The notes: generated from the letters alone by a model not told the origin. A DNA stretch of 64,000 nt from Hongsoonwoonella zoysiae (GCF_013266695.1 NZ_JABRXF010000001.1:1057236-1121235); one strand, 5' to 3'; shown: positions 10,146 to 20,374, numbered from the stretch's first letter. A program made the numbers and translations.

Positions 10146-11099
10146 TCAGAGGCCGCGCCCGATTTTTAGGAATTTTTCCCGCCGCTGCCTGCGGATTTCA
10201 TCTGCCGGCATGTCGTCGAAACGGGCAAGCGCGGCTTCGATAGCGCCGCCCGCGCGGTCGATGACGGTCTCCTTGGCGCGATGCGCCCCGCCGAGCGGCT
10301 CTTCCACGATCTCGTCGATGATGCCGAGTTTCATGAGATCCTGTGCGGTAATTTTCATGTTCGTTGCCGCATCCTGGGCGCGCGCGCTGTCGCGCCAGAG
10401 GATCGAGGCTCCGGCCTCCGGCGAAATCACGCTGTAGATCGAATGCTCCAGCATCGCCACATGGTTCGCCGTCGCGATCGCGATCGCGCCGCCCGATCCG
10501 CCCTCGCCGATGATGAGCGCGACATTCGCCGTGTCGAGCATGAGGCAGGCGTCGGTGGAGCGGGCGATTGCTTCCGCCTGACCGCGTTCTTCCGCGCCGA
10601 TGCCCGGATAGGCTCCGGCGGTATCGACCAGCGAGATGACGGGAAGGCCGAAGCGCCCCGCAAGTTCCATGATGCGTACCGCCTTGCGGTAGCCTTCAGG
10701 GCGCGCCATGCCGAAATTGCGCTTCAGGCGCGATTGGGTATCGTTGCCTTTTTCCTGGCCGATCACGGCGACGGAACGTCCGCGAAACCGGCCGAGCCCG
10801 GCGACGATTGCGGCGTCTTCGGAGAATTTCCGGTCGCCGGCAAGCGGTGAGAAGTCCTCGATCAGACCTTCGATATAGTCAATGGCGTGCGGCCGGTCGG
10901 GGTGCCGCGCCACCAACGTCTTCTGCCAGGGCGTCAGCTTCGCGTAAATGTCCTTCAGCGCCTGATCGGCTTTGGTTTGCAGCCGCGAAATCTCCTCGTC
11001 GACGTCGACCGCTTCGCCGCTCTGCGCAAGCGACTGCAGCTCGTGGACCTTGCCGGCCAGGTCGGCGACCGGCTTTTCAAATTCGAGGAAGCTGTGCAT
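10146..11099 (-). CDS. accA: Acetyl-CoA carboxylase carboxyltransferase subunit alpha
   Basis: 317 aa, the usual family length, from ATG 11099 (HSFLEFEKPVADLAGKVHEL start). The carboxyltransferase core is intact: ARPEGYRKAVRIMELA, PVISLVDTAGAYPGIGAEERGQAEAIA, GEGGSGGAIAIATANHVAMLEHSIYSVISPEAGASILW. With AccD it transfers CO2 from carboxybiotin to acetyl-CoA, making malonyl-CoA for fatty-acid synthesis in the cytosol. It is a single gene here; the neighbouring DUF3108 gene lies 125 bp upstream on the same strand. Confidence 0.97.
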   Translation of the reverse strand: MHSFLEFEKPVADLAGKVHELQSLAQSGEAVDVDEEISRLQTKADQALKDIYAKLTPWQKTLVARHPDRPHAIDYIEGLIEDFSPLAGDRKFSEDAAIVAGLGRFRGRSVAVIGQEKGNDTQSRLKRNFGMARPEGYRKAVRIMELAGRFGLPVISLVDTAGAYPGIGAEERGQAEAIARSTDACLMLDTANVALIIGEGGSGGAIAIATANHVAMLEHSIYSVISPEAGASILWRDSARAQDAATNMKITAQDLMKLGIIDEIVEEPLGGAHRAKETVIDRAGGAIEAALARFDDMPADEIRRQRREKFLKIGRGL

Positions 11100-11224
11100 G
11101 GGCTCAATATCTCGCGGATGGTGCCGGTAACGGAAGAATAGACACTCCGTTGCGTTGCGGCGCGACACTGGCGAGAGCGGGCGCCGCTGTCAAGGCTGCA
11201 AAGGGGCCTGTTGTCGTGACCGTA

Positions 11225-12076
11225 TCAGCGGGCTGCGGTATCCTTGCCGCCGTAGAGCTTGATCCGGTTGGCTTCCACCACCAGAGTGCCCGTCCCTGTC
11301 GACATCTGGATGCGATAGGGAACGAAAACCCGGCTCTCGCCGAGGGGGGCGAGCCAGGCCTCCATGTGCCGGTTCTCGATGCCCGAAGCCTTGATACGCG
11401 ACGGGCGGTGACCCGCCACCGGAATCCAGCGCGCTTCGCAGACAACCACCGGCCCGTCGTAGCCGCGGCCGGAAACCTCGCGCATTTCCTTGTAGGAAAG
11501 CTGAATGTCGAAGCGCGTCCAGCCGTCGTAGACCGGGATCTTGCGGTCGCAAGCGGCTTCGTTTTTCGCGCCCTTGTTGGCTGGAACGGGCATGAGGATC
11601 GCGCTCAGCGGATCGACCACCTTGCGGGTATGCTTCGACGTGACCTTGATGCGTTCCGGGCTTTTCTTGAGTTTCGGCGTGACGTCGGCGGATTTCACCC
11701 GCCCGCCGCCGAGTGCTATGTCGACATAGAAATCGCGGCTCGCCGCGCGCGAAGCCATCGTATAGCGCGACGGGCGCACGTCGTCCCGGCCGATCCATCC
11801 GGAAGCCTGCGCGCCGCCTTTGCCGGTGGAGAAGATCGTGCCGACGCCGGCCGGCTCCATTCCCGCCTTCGCGGAATAGGCGTTGCCCTGCACGACGAGA
11901 GAAAGCGAACCGCGGGCGATCTTGAGGCCTGCGAGGGAGACATCGTAGACGCCGCCGAGGCGGGCCGTCTGCGCCGAGGCGCCTTGCGCCGCCGCCGCGA
12001 AGGAAAACAACGCGATGGCCGCAGCGGATGCAAGTTGCGCTGCGATGCGGCAGGTGGGCTTGGTAAAACGGCTCAT
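11225..12076 (-). CDS. DUF3108 periplasmic protein
   Basis: 283 aa from ATG 12076, the first Met before a clear signal peptide (hydrophobic Ala-rich core residues 12-35, cleavage near ASA-QT). The mature part begins [20 protein letters not shown], the strand-rich opening typical of DUF3108, and continues as a beta-rich protein with RMxxPxxTG-like elements near the C-terminus. Members are periplasmic and may belong to a lipid- or lipoprotein-binding fold; the role is unknown. It is divergent from rpmB. Confidence 0.8.
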   Translation of the reverse strand: MSRFTKPTCRIAAQLASAAAIALFSFAAAAQGASAQTARLGGVYDVSLAGLKIARGSLSLVVQGNAYSAKAGMEPAGVGTIFSTGKGGAQASGWIGRDDVRPSRYTMASRAASRDFYVDIALGGGRVKSADVTPKLKKSPERIKVTSKHTRKVVDPLSAILMPVPANKGAKNEAACDRKIPVYDGWTRFDIQLSYKEMREVSGRGYDGPVVVCEARWIPVAGHRPSRIKASGIENRHMEAWLAPLGESRVFVPYRIQMSTGTGTLVVEANRIKLYGGKDTAAR

Positions 12077-12419
12077 GACACTCGGCACTCTTCGACCCTC
12101 CATGCCGGCGGCGGCTTCGGTTCTCGCCGGATATCGCGCCCCCGTCCGGCGGGCCGTCATGGCCCGTCGCGGAGTGTCGCCAAATGCGGTAACCGTATGG
12201 TTAATGTACTGCAAACGGAAATTTCCCGCCATGCGGTTTGCCGAATTTGGTAAAGGGCGTGCGACTCCGCTTGACCTCGCAGCCCATGATGCTTATACGA
12301 ACCCGACTTTCCAATCAGCGCCGGGCGCGAGATTGCCGGACCGAAAGGGCCCGCACCGCTCCGGTTTTACGTGTTTCCGGCCTCGAGGCGAGGCCGTAGC
12401 GAGACAAGAAGGTGACCAA
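12077..12419. other. Divergent intergenic region DUF3108 / rpmB
   Basis: 343 bp without a gene. It contains a good sigma-70-type promoter facing rpmB (listed separately) and a leader of roughly 115 nt that ends in the AAGGTG ribosome site of rpmB. No riboswitch-like or L28-binding structure could be assigned by eye. Confidence 0.5.
12271..12298 (+). promoter_or_regulatory. Predicted housekeeping promoter of rpmB
   Basis: TTGACC at 12271-12276 and TTATAC at 12293-12298 are separated by 16 bp, close to the alphaproteobacterial vegetative pattern (TTGAC, CTATAT-like). It sits about 120 nt before the rpmB start codon. Confidence 0.55.
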
Positions 12420-12713
12420 ATGGCCCGCCGTTGCGAACTCACCGGCAAGGACGTGATGACCGGCAATAACGTCAGTCACGCCAACAACAAGACGCGCCGC
12501 CGTTTTCTGCCGAACCTGTGCAATGTATCGCTGATTTCCGATACGCTTGGCGAAACCGTGAAGCTGCGCATTTCCGCGCATGCCCTGCGCACGGTGGAGC
12601 ATCGTGGCGGTCTCGACGCGTTCCTGGCCAAGGCGGCCGACAGCGAACTTTCGCCGCGCGCCCGCATCCTGAAGCGCGAAATCAAGCGCCGTCAGGCTGA
12701 AGTCGCTGCGTAA
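12420..12713 (+). CDS. rpmB: 50S ribosomal protein bL28
   Basis: 97 aa, the usual length for alphaproteobacterial bL28. It begins [22 protein letters not shown] and contains the conserved [15 protein letters not shown] and the C-terminal [15 protein letters not shown] 12420 follows AAGGTG. It is a primary rRNA-binding protein of the large subunit needed for 70S assembly. It is monocistronic: a promoter and a leader stand before it and a hairpin terminator follows within 50 bp. Confidence 0.97.
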   Translation: MARRCELTGKDVMTGNNVSHANNKTRRRFLPNLCNVSLISDTLGETVKLRISAHALRTVEHRGGLDAFLAKAADSELSPRARILKREIKRRQAEVAA

Positions 12714-12741
12714 ATTCACCGCTTTAGCGCGATTGGAAGCC

Positions 12742-12765
12742 AGAGGCGCCCCGGCGCCTCTTTTC
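12742..12765 (+). terminator. Intrinsic terminator after rpmB
   Basis: The 8-bp stem GAGGCGCC/GGCGCCTC (12743-12750 and 12753-12760) is followed by TTTT, 30 bp after the rpmB stop codon. Confidence 0.75.
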
Positions 12766-12828
12766 GCGTTTATGCGATGCTTCTCGCATGGCCATTCCAA
12801 AACCAAAGATAATCGGGACACTCCGAAA

Positions 12829-13482
12829 ATGACGGGATTCCGCCGGTTTTCTCCACTTTCAGCTCTTCTTGCCATGAGCGTCATGGTGGCGGTCGTCGTC
12901 GCCGCGAATATTCTCGTTCAATATCCGGTGATGGGCATGCTCGGGCCCATAAATCTCGCGGATATCCTGACCTGGGGCGCCTTCACCTATCCGGCGGCCT
13001 TCCTCGTCAACGACCTGACGAACCGCCGTTTCGGCCCGGCCGCGGCGCGAAAGGTCGTGATCGTGGGTTTCGCCGTGGCGGTGATACTTTCCATCTGGCT
13101 GGCGACGCCCAGGATCGCGATCGCCTCCGGTTCGGCCTTCCTGTTCGCCCAGCTTCTGGACGTTGCGATCTTCGACCGTCTGCGCCTGCAGGCCTGGTGG
13201 AAGGCGCCGGTGATCTCGTCGCTGGTGGGCTCTTTCCTCGATACGGTTTTGTTCTTCAGCCTTGCTTTCGCTAGTGTTTTCGCGCCCGTCTTTGGTTTCG
13301 ACGAAGCTTTTGCGACCGAAACCGCACCCCTTCTCGGCGCATTCGCGATCGAGGTTCCGCGCTGGGTTTCCTGGGCGCTTGGCGATTATGTGGTGAAGAT
13401 CTTCGTCGCGACCGCGCTGCTTGCGCCTTACCGGGTTCTTCTGGCGGTTTTCGGCCTCAAGGCGGACCCGGCGGCGGCATAA
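12829..13482 (+). CDS. Queuosine-precursor transporter (YhhQ/VUT family)
   Basis: 217 aa from ATG 12829; a longer start at ATG 12772 would begin only 7 bp after the rpmB terminator and adds a non-family segment. Six hydrophobic helices are visible. Diagnostic segments are NILVQYPV (near residue 25), NLADILTWGAFTYPAAFLVNDLTNRRFGP (about 38-66) and VGSFLDTVLFFSLAF. Members of this family import the queuosine precursors preQ0/preQ1 through the inner membrane. No tgt or que gene is nearby, but gluQ (another tRNA-queuosine gene) is in this window. Confidence 0.85.
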   Translation: MTGFRRFSPLSALLAMSVMVAVVVAANILVQYPVMGMLGPINLADILTWGAFTYPAAFLVNDLTNRRFGPAAARKVVIVGFAVAVILSIWLATPRIAIASGSAFLFAQLLDVAIFDRLRLQAWWKAPVISSLVGSFLDTVLFFSLAFASVFAPVFGFDEAFATETAPLLGAFAIEVPRWVSWALGDYVVKIFVATALLAPYRVLLAVFGLKADPAAA

Positions 13483-13528
13483 AAAACGTCGGCGAAGAGA
13501 AATCCAAAAGGGTGCAACTCGCCGACAA
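13482..13528 (-). terminator. Intrinsic terminator of the cobS-cobT operon
   Basis: Reading on the minus strand, GTCGGCGA (13519-13526) pairs with TCGCCGAC (13488-13495) across a 23-nt loop and is followed by a six-T run (13482-13487). It lies 30 bp past the stop of the phytase-like gene. The loop is long, so efficiency is uncertain. Confidence 0.6.
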
Positions 13529-13558
13529 CGGGGGCGAAAAAGGTTCCTCAGAATTCCG

Positions 13559-14617
13559 TCAGCGATCCGCCAGGCGGAATCTGAGGAGCAGGCTGCGCTG
13601 CAGGATCGATCTGTTGTCGTCCGACAGGATCGTCAGGATCGTATCGCCGGACGCGGAGGTATGGACGGCGAGCGCCTCCATGTTGTCGATCTGGTGGGCG
13701 AAGCCAGCCTCGATGATCGTCACCCCGTCTATCACCGCCCCCGGCTTCAACTTGTCCCCGTCGATGCGGCGGATGCGCATGCCGATGCCGTGACGAAGGT
13801 TGAAGCGACGCTCCAGCAATAGCAGGTCGCCGTCGTCCAGGAAGGCGGCATCCGTCACGTCGAAATCGTCATGCCGCCTGACCGTGAAGGCGCCGGACAC
13901 GGCCCCGCCGATCAGGAAGCCCTGCATATCGTCGTCGAAGGATGCGCCGCGCTCGGCGATGGCGACGATTGTACCACCGAGCGGCCCGTCCGGGGATGAA
14001 ACGGCAACCGCTTCCAGCCCCTTGTTGGCGCGAAGGCGCGTTACGGCTTTCGGCACCGGTATGGAGTGCGCCCTTTCGGACGTGTCGAGCGGATAGCCGA
14101 AGGCGTAGATGGAGTGGTGCCCTTCCGCGGAAACGAGAAGGCGTGGAGCTTCGCCCGACCGGTCGATCGCTACGGCTTCGGTATCGCCGCGCCCGGCAAG
14201 GACGAGGGGCGTTCCGTCGGACCCAAGTATCGGAGCGACCTCGACAGGCCGCAGCCCAAGCGGGCGGCCCGCCGCATCCTGGCGAATGCCGCCAGTGACC
14301 CACAGACCGTTGTCGGTGACCGCGATGAATGATGCGCCGTCATCGGCGACGGCAAGGCCGGACAGCCCGCCGACATGACGGTTGCGGGGCAGAAGCTCCA
14401 GACCGCCCAGAAATTCCAGCTTGCCGAAACGATCGCGGTTCGCCTCGCCGATCCCGAAATAGGGGATTGGCTTGGTGTCGATTATCACCTTGCCGCGCGG
14501 CAGGTCGGGCGCGGCGGACAGGGGCGCGGTGAACGGGGGCGCGGCGAAGGGCGGCGCGGCAAGAAAGAGGGCCGCGCAGATCAAGGCCGCGAGGCCGGAT
14601 GGGGTCTTGCGCCTCAT
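13559..14617 (-). CDS. Exported phytase-like esterase-fold protein
   Basis: 352 aa from ATG 14617; the start overlaps the cobT stop as ATGA. The same frame stays open far upstream inside cobT but that stretch is a shadow. The signal peptide (residues 8-35, Ala/Pro-rich) leads into a beta-propeller-like domain with [22 protein letters not shown] near 75, [10 protein letters not shown], and DNMEALAVH close to the C-terminus. These match the 'esterase-like activity of phytase' family, whose real substrates are mostly unknown. The periplasmic location and link to cobST are positional only. Confidence 0.82.
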   Translation of the reverse strand: MRRKTPSGLAALICAALFLAAPPFAAPPFTAPLSAAPDLPRGKVIIDTKPIPYFGIGEANRDRFGKLEFLGGLELLPRNRHVGGLSGLAVADDGASFIAVTDNGLWVTGGIRQDAAGRPLGLRPVEVAPILGSDGTPLVLAGRGDTEAVAIDRSGEAPRLLVSAEGHHSIYAFGYPLDTSERAHSIPVPKAVTRLRANKGLEAVAVSSPDGPLGGTIVAIAERGASFDDDMQGFLIGGAVSGAFTVRRHDDFDVTDAAFLDDGDLLLLERRFNLRHGIGMRIRRIDGDKLKPGAVIDGVTIIEAGFAHQIDNMEALAVHTSASGDTILTILSDDNRSILQRSLLLRFRLADR

Positions 14618-16512
14618 CTCGGCGCGGCGTGGCGCCTGCGGCCCGGCCGCGCCGGCTGGGGTGCTGCTTCCTCGTCGAAAAGATCGGCGAGCTGGTTGGT
14701 CATGGCACCCGCCAGTTCCTCCGCATCGACAATGGTGACGGCGCGGCGGTAATAGCGCGTGACGTCGTGACCGATGCCGATTGCGATCAACTCGACCGGC
14801 GAGCGCGTCTCGATGTCCTCGATCACCCAGCGCAGATGCTTTTCGAGGTAGTTGCCGGGATTGACAGAAAGCGTGCAATCGTCGACCGGCGCACCGTCGG
14901 AGATCATCATCAGGATCTTGCGCTGCTCCGGACGTCCGAGCAGGCGATGATGCGCCCAGTCGAGCGCCTCGCCGTCGATGTTTTCCTTCAACAGCCCCTC
15001 GCGCATCATCAGGCCGAGGTTGCGCCGCGAGCGGCGGTAGGGCGCGTCCGCCGACTTGTAGATGATGTGGCGAAGGTCGTTGAGGCGACCCGGCGTGGCC
15101 GGCTTGCCGCGCTGGAGCCAGGATTCGCGCGACTGTCCGCCCTTCCACGCGCGGGTGGTGAAACCCAGAATCTCGACCTTGACGCCGCAGCGTTCCAGCG
15201 TGCGGGCAAGGATATCGGCGCAAGTTGCGGCAACCGTGATCGGCCGTCCGCGCATGGAGCCCGAATTGTCGAGCAGCAGCGTCACCACGGTGTCGCGGAA
15301 ATTGATGTCCGTTTCTTCCTTGAAGGCGAGCGGCTGCATCGGGTCCGTGACGACACGCGTCAGGCGGGCGGTGTCGAGGATGCCTTCCTCGAGATCGAAG
15401 TTCCACGAGCGGTTCTGCTGGGCAAGCAGCTTGCGCTGGAGCTTGTTGGCAAGGCGGGCGACCGCGCCTTGAAGGTTGGTCAACTGCTTGTCGAGATAGC
15501 CGCGCAACCGGTCGAGCTCGGCCTGGTCGCAAAGATCCTCCGCCGTGACCGTCTCGTCGAATTCGGTGGTGAAAACCTTGTAATCGGGCCCCGGCGGCTG
15601 GTTGGAAAACGGCTGGTCCTGGCGCGGTGTTTCTCCCGGTTCTTCGGCGTCCATGTCGGCGTTTTCGTCGAACTCGTCGAAATCGCCGTCGAGCGCCTCG
15701 GTCTCGCCGGCCTCCTGCTCCTCGCCGGACATCTCCATTTCCTGCGGCGCGCCTTCCTCCTCGCCGGCGTCTTCCTCGCCGTCGGCAGACGTTTCGGCCC
15801 GCTCGTTGCGGCCTTCGTTTTCTTCCTCGCCCTCCTGCTCCTCGTCTTCGGCCTCGTCGCCGAGCTCGTCTTCCATGTCGAGCGCGGTAAGAACGTTTCT
15901 CAGCTGGCTGGCGAAGGCCGACTGGTCTTCAAGGCGCGTAACGAGCCGGTCCAGGTCGCTGCCCGCCTTCTCCTCGATCCAGTCGCGCCACAGGTCGACG
16001 AGCTTTTCGGCGGATGCCGGCGGCTTGCGGCCGGTCAGCCGCTCGCGCACGACAAGCGCAAGCGCGTCCTGAAGGGGCGCCTCGGAGCGCTGCGTGATCT
16101 GGGCCGCCCCCGCCTTCTGGTAGCGGTCCTCCAGCATGGCGGAAAGGTTTTCGGCCACGCCCGGCATGCGGGTCGCGCCGACGGCATCGCAGCGCGCGCG
16201 CTCCACCGCCTCGAAAATCTCCCGCCCCGTCTGACCTTGGGGCATGAGCTTTCGATGCACCGCCGCATCGTGGCAGGCGAGCTTCAGCGCCATGGAATCG
16301 CCGATGCCGCGGGTGATCGCCACCTGCTCGAGCGTGAGCTTGCGCGGCGGCTCGGGCACGCGTGCGATATTGCCGACGAGCGAGGGACGATCGGCGGTGA
16401 ACAGGATTTCCAGTTCCGGATCGCCGGCGATGGCGCGCATCGCGCCGGAAACCGCCTGTTTCAGCGGCTCCGTCGTCGGCTGTTTCGGCTTCTCGGAGGG
16501 AGGCTGACGCAT
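14614..16512 (-). CDS. cobT: Aerobic cobaltochelatase subunit CobT
   Basis: 632 aa. It begins with a helical domain, continues with a very acidic low-complexity linker (about residues 215-290, runs of Glu and Asp) and ends in a von Willebrand A domain with the metal-site motif DNSGSM (near residue 415) and later ISDGAPVDD. With CobS (AAA+ motor) and the large CobN it inserts cobalt into hydrogenobyrinic acid a,c-diamide in aerobic B12 synthesis. cobT follows cobS by 9 bp on the same strand. CobN is not in this window, which is usual because cobN sits in the main cob cluster. Confidence 0.96.
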   Translation of the reverse strand: MRQPPSEKPKQPTTEPLKQAVSGAMRAIAGDPELEILFTADRPSLVGNIARVPEPPRKLTLEQVAITRGIGDSMALKLACHDAAVHRKLMPQGQTGREIFEAVERARCDAVGATRMPGVAENLSAMLEDRYQKAGAAQITQRSEAPLQDALALVVRERLTGRKPPASAEKLVDLWRDWIEEKAGSDLDRLVTRLEDQSAFASQLRNVLTALDMEDELGDEAEDEEQEGEEENEGRNERAETSADGEEDAGEEEGAPQEMEMSGEEQEAGETEALDGDFDEFDENADMDAEEPGETPRQDQPFSNQPPGPDYKVFTTEFDETVTAEDLCDQAELDRLRGYLDKQLTNLQGAVARLANKLQRKLLAQQNRSWNFDLEEGILDTARLTRVVTDPMQPLAFKEETDINFRDTVVTLLLDNSGSMRGRPITVAATCADILARTLERCGVKVEILGFTTRAWKGGQSRESWLQRGKPATPGRLNDLRHIIYKSADAPYRRSRRNLGLMMREGLLKENIDGEALDWAHHRLLGRPEQRKILMMISDGAPVDDCTLSVNPGNYLEKHLRWVIEDIETRSPVELIAIGIGHDVTRYYRRAVTIVDAEELAGAMTNQLADLFDEEAAPQPARPGRRRHAAPR

Positions 16513-16521
16513 ATTCGCCCG

Positions 16522-17508
16522 TTAGCTCATCACGACGTTGGTCGCCGATTCCGGCAGGTCCTCTCCGAAGCAGCGCTGATAGAACTCCGCGACCAGCGTG
16601 CGCTCCAGCTCGTCGCACTTGTTTAGGAAGGTGACGCGGAAGGCGAAGCCGAGGTCGCCGAAAATTTCCGCGTTTTCCGCCCAGGTGATGACCGTGCGCG
16701 GGCTCATGACGGTGGAGAGGTCGCCGTTGATGAAGGCATTGCGCGTCATGTCGGCAAGGCGCACCATCTTGGAAACGATCGCCCGGCCTTCCGCACCCTG
16801 GTAGTGCTTGGCCTTGGCGAGAACGATCTCCACCTCGTTGTCATGCGGAAGGTAGTTCAGCGTCGTGACGATGGACCAGCGGTCCATCTGGCCCTGATTG
16901 AGCTGCTGCGTGCCGTGGTAAAGGCCCGACGTGTCGCCCAGGCCGACCGTGTTGGCGGTCGCGAACAGGCGGAAGGCGGGATGCGGGCGAATGACGCGAT
17001 TCTGGTCGAGAAGCGTCAGGCGGCCGGATACCTCCAGCACCCGCTGGATCACGAACATGACGTCCGGACGGCCGGCGTCGTATTCGTCGAAGACCAGGGC
17101 GACGTTATTCTGCAGTGCCCAGGGCAGGATACCGTCCCGGAACTCGGTGATCTGCTGGCCGTCGCGAATGACGATCGCATCCTTGCCGACCAGATCGATC
17201 CGCGAAATGTGGCTGTCGAGATTGACGCGCACGCATGGCCAGTTAAGCCGGGCGGCGACCTGCTCGATATGGGTGGATTTGCCCGTGCCGTGATAGCCCG
17301 TCACCATGACGCGGCGGTTCTTCGCGAAACCGGCGAGGATCGCGAGCGTGGTCGCGCGGTCGAACAGGTAATCGGGATCAAGCTCGGGAACGTGCTCGTT
17401 GGCTTCCCGGTAGGCGGGAACTTCCAGATCGGTGTCAAAGCCGAACAGTTCGCTCGCCTTTACCTTGGTATCGGGCAGGCCTTCGGCCGTCGTCATTGTC
17501 TCAGTCAT
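16522..17508 (-). CDS. cobS: Aerobic cobaltochelatase subunit CobS
   Basis: 328 aa from ATG 17508, with a strong GGAGGA site 7 nt upstream. AAA+ ATPase of the MoxR-related group: Walker [10 protein letters not shown] (near residue 87), Walker [10 protein letters not shown], sensor-like [18 protein letters not shown]. It powers cobalt insertion by the CobNST complex. The upstream extension of the frame lacks family similarity. First gene of a cobS-cobT-phytase-like operon ended by the terminator at 13482-13528. Confidence 0.96.
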   Translation of the reverse strand: MTETMTTAEGLPDTKVKASELFGFDTDLEVPAYREANEHVPELDPDYLFDRATTLAILAGFAKNRRVMVTGYHGTGKSTHIEQVAARLNWPCVRVNLDSHISRIDLVGKDAIVIRDGQQITEFRDGILPWALQNNVALVFDEYDAGRPDVMFVIQRVLEVSGRLTLLDQNRVIRPHPAFRLFATANTVGLGDTSGLYHGTQQLNQGQMDRWSIVTTLNYLPHDNEVEIVLAKAKHYQGAEGRAIVSKMVRLADMTRNAFINGDLSTVMSPRTVITWAENAEIFGDLGFAFRVTFLNKCDELERTLVAEFYQRCFGEDLPESATNVVMS

Positions 17509-17728
17509 CGGTCCTCCGCAGGCCCGCGCCCAGGCGCGGGCTGGCGCTGATCTCCACAAATTCATACACGCGGGATTGCGCGCATACGAGGGAAGATTTC
17601 GATCGCAACAATTTGCATCTACGAAGCCGCAAGGCAATCCGCCAGCCCGAAAATGCGTGCGATCCAATCCACTTAGCCCGTTCGCGGCTAACCATGAGCG
17701 TGAACGGCCAGATCTTTTCGAAGACGGT

Positions 17729-18328
17729 CTAGCAGAAACCGGCCTTTTTCAGAAGAGTGTAGGCCTGAATGATTTGGCGAAGCCGGTCTTCCGACGAACG
17801 GTCGCCGCCGTTCGCGTCCGGATGATGGCGCTTCACAAGTTCTTTATAACGCGTCTTGATGTCGTTTCCACGCGCGGCATGACCGAGGCCGAGTGTCTCG
17901 AACGCTTTGGCTTCTAGCGGCTTCAGCTTGGGCGGGCGCGGTGCTTGCGCATGCCGGCGCCAGGCGCTGTGGTAGGACCGGTATCCGCCATTGGCCTTCG
18001 CGCCGGGCGCTTCGCCGTTCACACCGGCAGCCTTGGCGTTGACGCCCATTTTCCACGTCGGCCTGTGGCCCGTTGTCGCGGCCTTCTGCCACTGGCGCAC
18101 CCGATCGTCGTCCATGCCGGCGAAATAATTGTAGGACTTGTTGTATTCGCGGACGTGGTCGATGCAGAAATTCAGATACTCGCCCTCGTGATCGCGGCCC
18201 CTGGGCGCACGATGGGTGCCGGCGCGCGTGCAGCCGTCCCATTGGCACTCCTGGTGCAGATCCTCCTCAAGCCGTTCCTGTTCCGGCTTTATGCGGATGC
18301 GATCGAATATCTTCGAGTCGAGCTTCAT
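17729..18328 (-). CDS. Protein with C-terminal J domain
   Basis: About 199 aa from ATG 18328; a GTG at 18361 is the alternative. The J domain is at the C-terminus (about residues 135-199) with the Hsp70-stimulating HPD tripeptide in [12 protein letters not shown], the reverse of DnaJ, where it is N-terminal. The N-terminal half has CQWDGC and a [18 protein letters not shown] segment, whose Cys and His residues could bind a metal. This architecture is conserved next to cobS and bolA in Hyphomicrobiales. It probably recruits DnaK to an unknown client. Confidence 0.88.
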   Translation of the reverse strand: MKLDSKIFDRIRIKPEQERLEEDLHQECQWDGCTRAGTHRAPRGRDHEGEYLNFCIDHVREYNKSYNYFAGMDDDRVRQWQKAATTGHRPTWKMGVNAKAAGVNGEAPGAKANGGYRSYHSAWRRHAQAPRPPKLKPLEAKAFETLGLGHAARGNDIKTRYKELVKRHHPDANGGDRSSEDRLRQIIQAYTLLKKAGFC

Positions 18329-18468
18329 GAACCGATTATGTGAAGGTGGAGCATTGCTCACAAGCCGGGAAAGCGCCTCCCGGCGATTGCGAGGCGTTTA
18401 GATAATGGATCGGGCGGCGGTTCGGCAAGGTCTTGACGGCAATTCCCGAGCGGGCGAAAACGCGAATC

Positions 18469-18768
18469 ATGAGCATGCGCGAAACCATGGAAACCAGGCT
18501 GCGGGAGACGTTTTCTCCGCAAGAGCTGGATGTGATTGACGAATCCGAACGCCACCGCGGCCACGCCGGATGGCGCGAAGGCGGCGAGACGCATTTTCGC
18601 GTAAGGATCGTTGCAGAAGCCTTTACGGGCATGAACCGGCTTGCGCGCCACCGCGCCGTAAACGCCTGTCTGGACGGCGAACTGAAAGGCGGCGTGCATG
18701 CGCTCGCCATCGAAGCGCGCGCACCCGACGAGACGGACCCGCGTACTGTGAAGGTTTCCGGGCCCTGA
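18469..18768 (+). CDS. bolA: BolA family protein
   Basis: 99 aa from ATG 18469 (ATG 18475 is also possible). The BolA fold is recognised from ELDVIDESERHRGHAG (near residue 20), GETHFRVRIVAEAFTGMNRLARHRAVNACL and GGVHALAIEARAP. The His of the GHAG loop and the HAL motif match the glutaredoxin/[2Fe-2S] interface of the class. BolA proteins pair with monothiol glutaredoxins and affect iron homeostasis and cell shape. Divergent from the J-domain gene, as in many Hyphomicrobiales. Confidence 0.93.
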   Translation: MSMRETMETRLRETFSPQELDVIDESERHRGHAGWREGGETHFRVRIVAEAFTGMNRLARHRAVNACLDGELKGGVHALAIEARAPDETDPRTVKVSGP

Positions 18769-18811
18769 GGGGTGTGGCGTTTTCGCTGAATGGGCCGGGC
18801 AGCGGATCGAC

Positions 18812-18986
18812 ACGAAGGACGTCATCCCGGGTACGTGAAGCGAAGCTGAACGCAGACCCGGGATCCAGCGCGTAAATCGCGCGTAAGCGCGGCCATAAAA
18901 AATATGCGCGGGCTCCGCCCGCAGAAGATATCTGGATCCCGGCTCTTGCGATGCGCCAGGGCGCACGCAGGCCGGGATGACGTTCT
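18812..18986. repeat. Nested palindromic intergenic repeat
   Basis: Outer arms: 18812-18829 (CGAAGGACGTCATCCCGG) matches the complement of the end of the element near 18972-18986 at 17 of 18 bases. Inner arms: GACCCGGGATCCAG (18855-18868) pairs with CTGGATCCCGGCTC (18932-18945) at 12 of 14. The whole can fold into a long cruciform. Such GTCATCCCGGG elements are dispersed in many alphaproteobacterial genomes. It lies between bolA and the CorC-like gene, where it may end or stabilise transcripts. Confidence 0.7.
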
Positions 18987-19042
18987 TCGCATCTGCTGGC
19001 GTTTAGCGTGTCATCGCTACCGTGAATCGGTCGCGGTGCGCC

Positions 19043-20374
19043 TCACCCCTGGCCGGCGTTGGCCGAGGGGATGACCGCGCTCTTGACGCCGAAAACACGG
19101 TCGCCTTCGGCAAGCGGCATGATCCTGAGCCTGGTGATCCGGTTCTTCTCGCGGCGAAGCACCGTGAGGCGGAAGCCGTAGAAGGTGAAGACCTGCCGCT
19201 CTTCCGGAATCATGCGCGCCTCATGGATGACGAGGCCGGCGATGGTCGTCGCCTCCTCGTCCGGCAGGTTCCAGTCGGTCGCGCGGTTGAGATCGCGGAT
19301 CGCCACCGACCCGTCGACGATGACCGACCCGTCGGGCTGGGGGCGAACGCCTGGAAGCTCCACATCGTGTTCATCGGAAATCTCGCCGACGATCTCCTCC
19401 AGAATATCCTCAAGGGTGACCAGGCCCATCACCTCGCCGTATTCGTCGATGACGAGGGCGAAATGCGCCTTGCGCTTGAGGAAGGCGTTGAGCTGGTCCT
19501 GAAGGCTGGTCGTATCCGGCACGAACCACGGTGGGCTGGCGATATCCTCTATCTTGAGGTCGTCCGGCTTACCGTTCGCCCGCGCCAGCGCGCGCAACAG
19601 GTCCTTGGCGTGCAGGATGCCGATGAAATTGTCGCTTTCCCCGCGCCACAGCGGCAGGCGCGTGAAGGGGCTTTTCAGCGCCTCCTCGACGATCTTGTCC
19701 GGCGGGTCGTCCGCATTGAGCGCCATGACGTTGGTGCGGTGGACCATGATGTCGGACACTTCCAGCTCGGCAAGGTCGAGCAGGCCGCCGATCCGGTCGC
19801 GCTCGTCCTTCACGAGCCCGCCTTCCATATGCTGCAGATCGACCGTGCCGCGCAGTTCCTCATGCGCGGAAAGCACCGCCTGGCCTTCCTCCACGTTGAC
19901 GCCGAACAGGCGCAGGATGAAGCGCACGATCTTTTCCACCCCCGCGACGATGGGGCCGAAAATGCTGACGACGGGGCTCACGATGGGCGAGACGGCAAGC
20001 GCGAAGCGGTCCGGCCGGGAGATCGCCCATGTCTTCGGCAGGACCTCGGAAAAGATCAGCACCAGAAAGGTCATCACCAGCGTGGCATAGACGACGCCGG
20101 CATCGCCGAAGAGCGACAGGAGCACGTTCGTGGCAAGCGCGGAGGCGAGGATGTTGACGAGGTTGTTGCCGAGAAGCAGCGCGCCGATCAGCCGCTCGCG
20201 CGCGGCGATCAGCTTCGCCACGACGCCGGCGCGCTTGTCGCCCGATTTCTCGAGCTGGTGCATGCGCGCGCGCGAGGCCGCCGTCAGCGCCGTTTCCGAG
20301 CCCGAGAAAAAGCCGGAAAGCACAAGCAGCACCAGGATCGCCAGTGTTGAAATCCAGATTTCGGTATTGCTCAT
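19043..20374 (-). CDS. CNNM/CorC-type transporter with CBS domains
   Basis: 443 aa. Domains in order: DUF21/CNNM membrane domain with four hydrophobic segments (residues 1-185; SGFFSGSETALTAASRARM, GNNLVNILASALATNV and SEVLPKTWA are diagnostic), two CBS domains (about 210-330, IMVHRTNVMALN, GILHAKDLL, ALVIDEYGEVMGLVTLEDILEEIVGEI) and a CorC/HlyC C-terminal domain. Family members are implicated in Mg2+ export or resistance to divalent metals; older hemolysin annotations are not supported. Immediately upstream on the same strand is aroB (37 bp), so it may share the aroK-aroB transcript. Confidence 0.92.
   Translation of the reverse strand: MSNTEIWISTLAILVLLVLSGFFSGSETALTAASRARMHQLEKSGDKRAGVVAKLIAARERLIGALLLGNNLVNILASALATNVLLSLFGDAGVVYATLVMTFLVLIFSEVLPKTWAISRPDRFALAVSPIVSPVVSIFGPIVAGVEKIVRFILRLFGVNVEEGQAVLSAHEELRGTVDLQHMEGGLVKDERDRIGGLLDLAELEVSDIMVHRTNVMALNADDPPDKIVEEALKSPFTRLPLWRGESDNFIGILHAKDLLRALARANGKPDDLKIEDIASPPWFVPDTTSLQDQLNAFLKRKAHFALVIDEYGEVMGLVTLEDILEEIVGEISDEHDVELPGVRPQPDGSVIVDGSVAIRDLNRATDWNLPDEEATTIAGLVIHEARMIPEERQVFTFYGFRLTVLRREKNRITRLRIMPLAEGDRVFGVKSAVIPSANAGQG

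Noticed and set aside
14618-15532. N-terminal extension of the phytase-like protein into cobT
   Set aside because: The signal peptide starts at ATG 14617 and the upstream part overlaps CobT's conserved von Willebrand domain in another frame.
14599-16626. Very long plus-strand open frame antisense to cobT
   Set aside because: It is the antisense shadow of cobT, with an Arg/Leu-rich composition and no family motifs; cobT on the other strand has complete domains.
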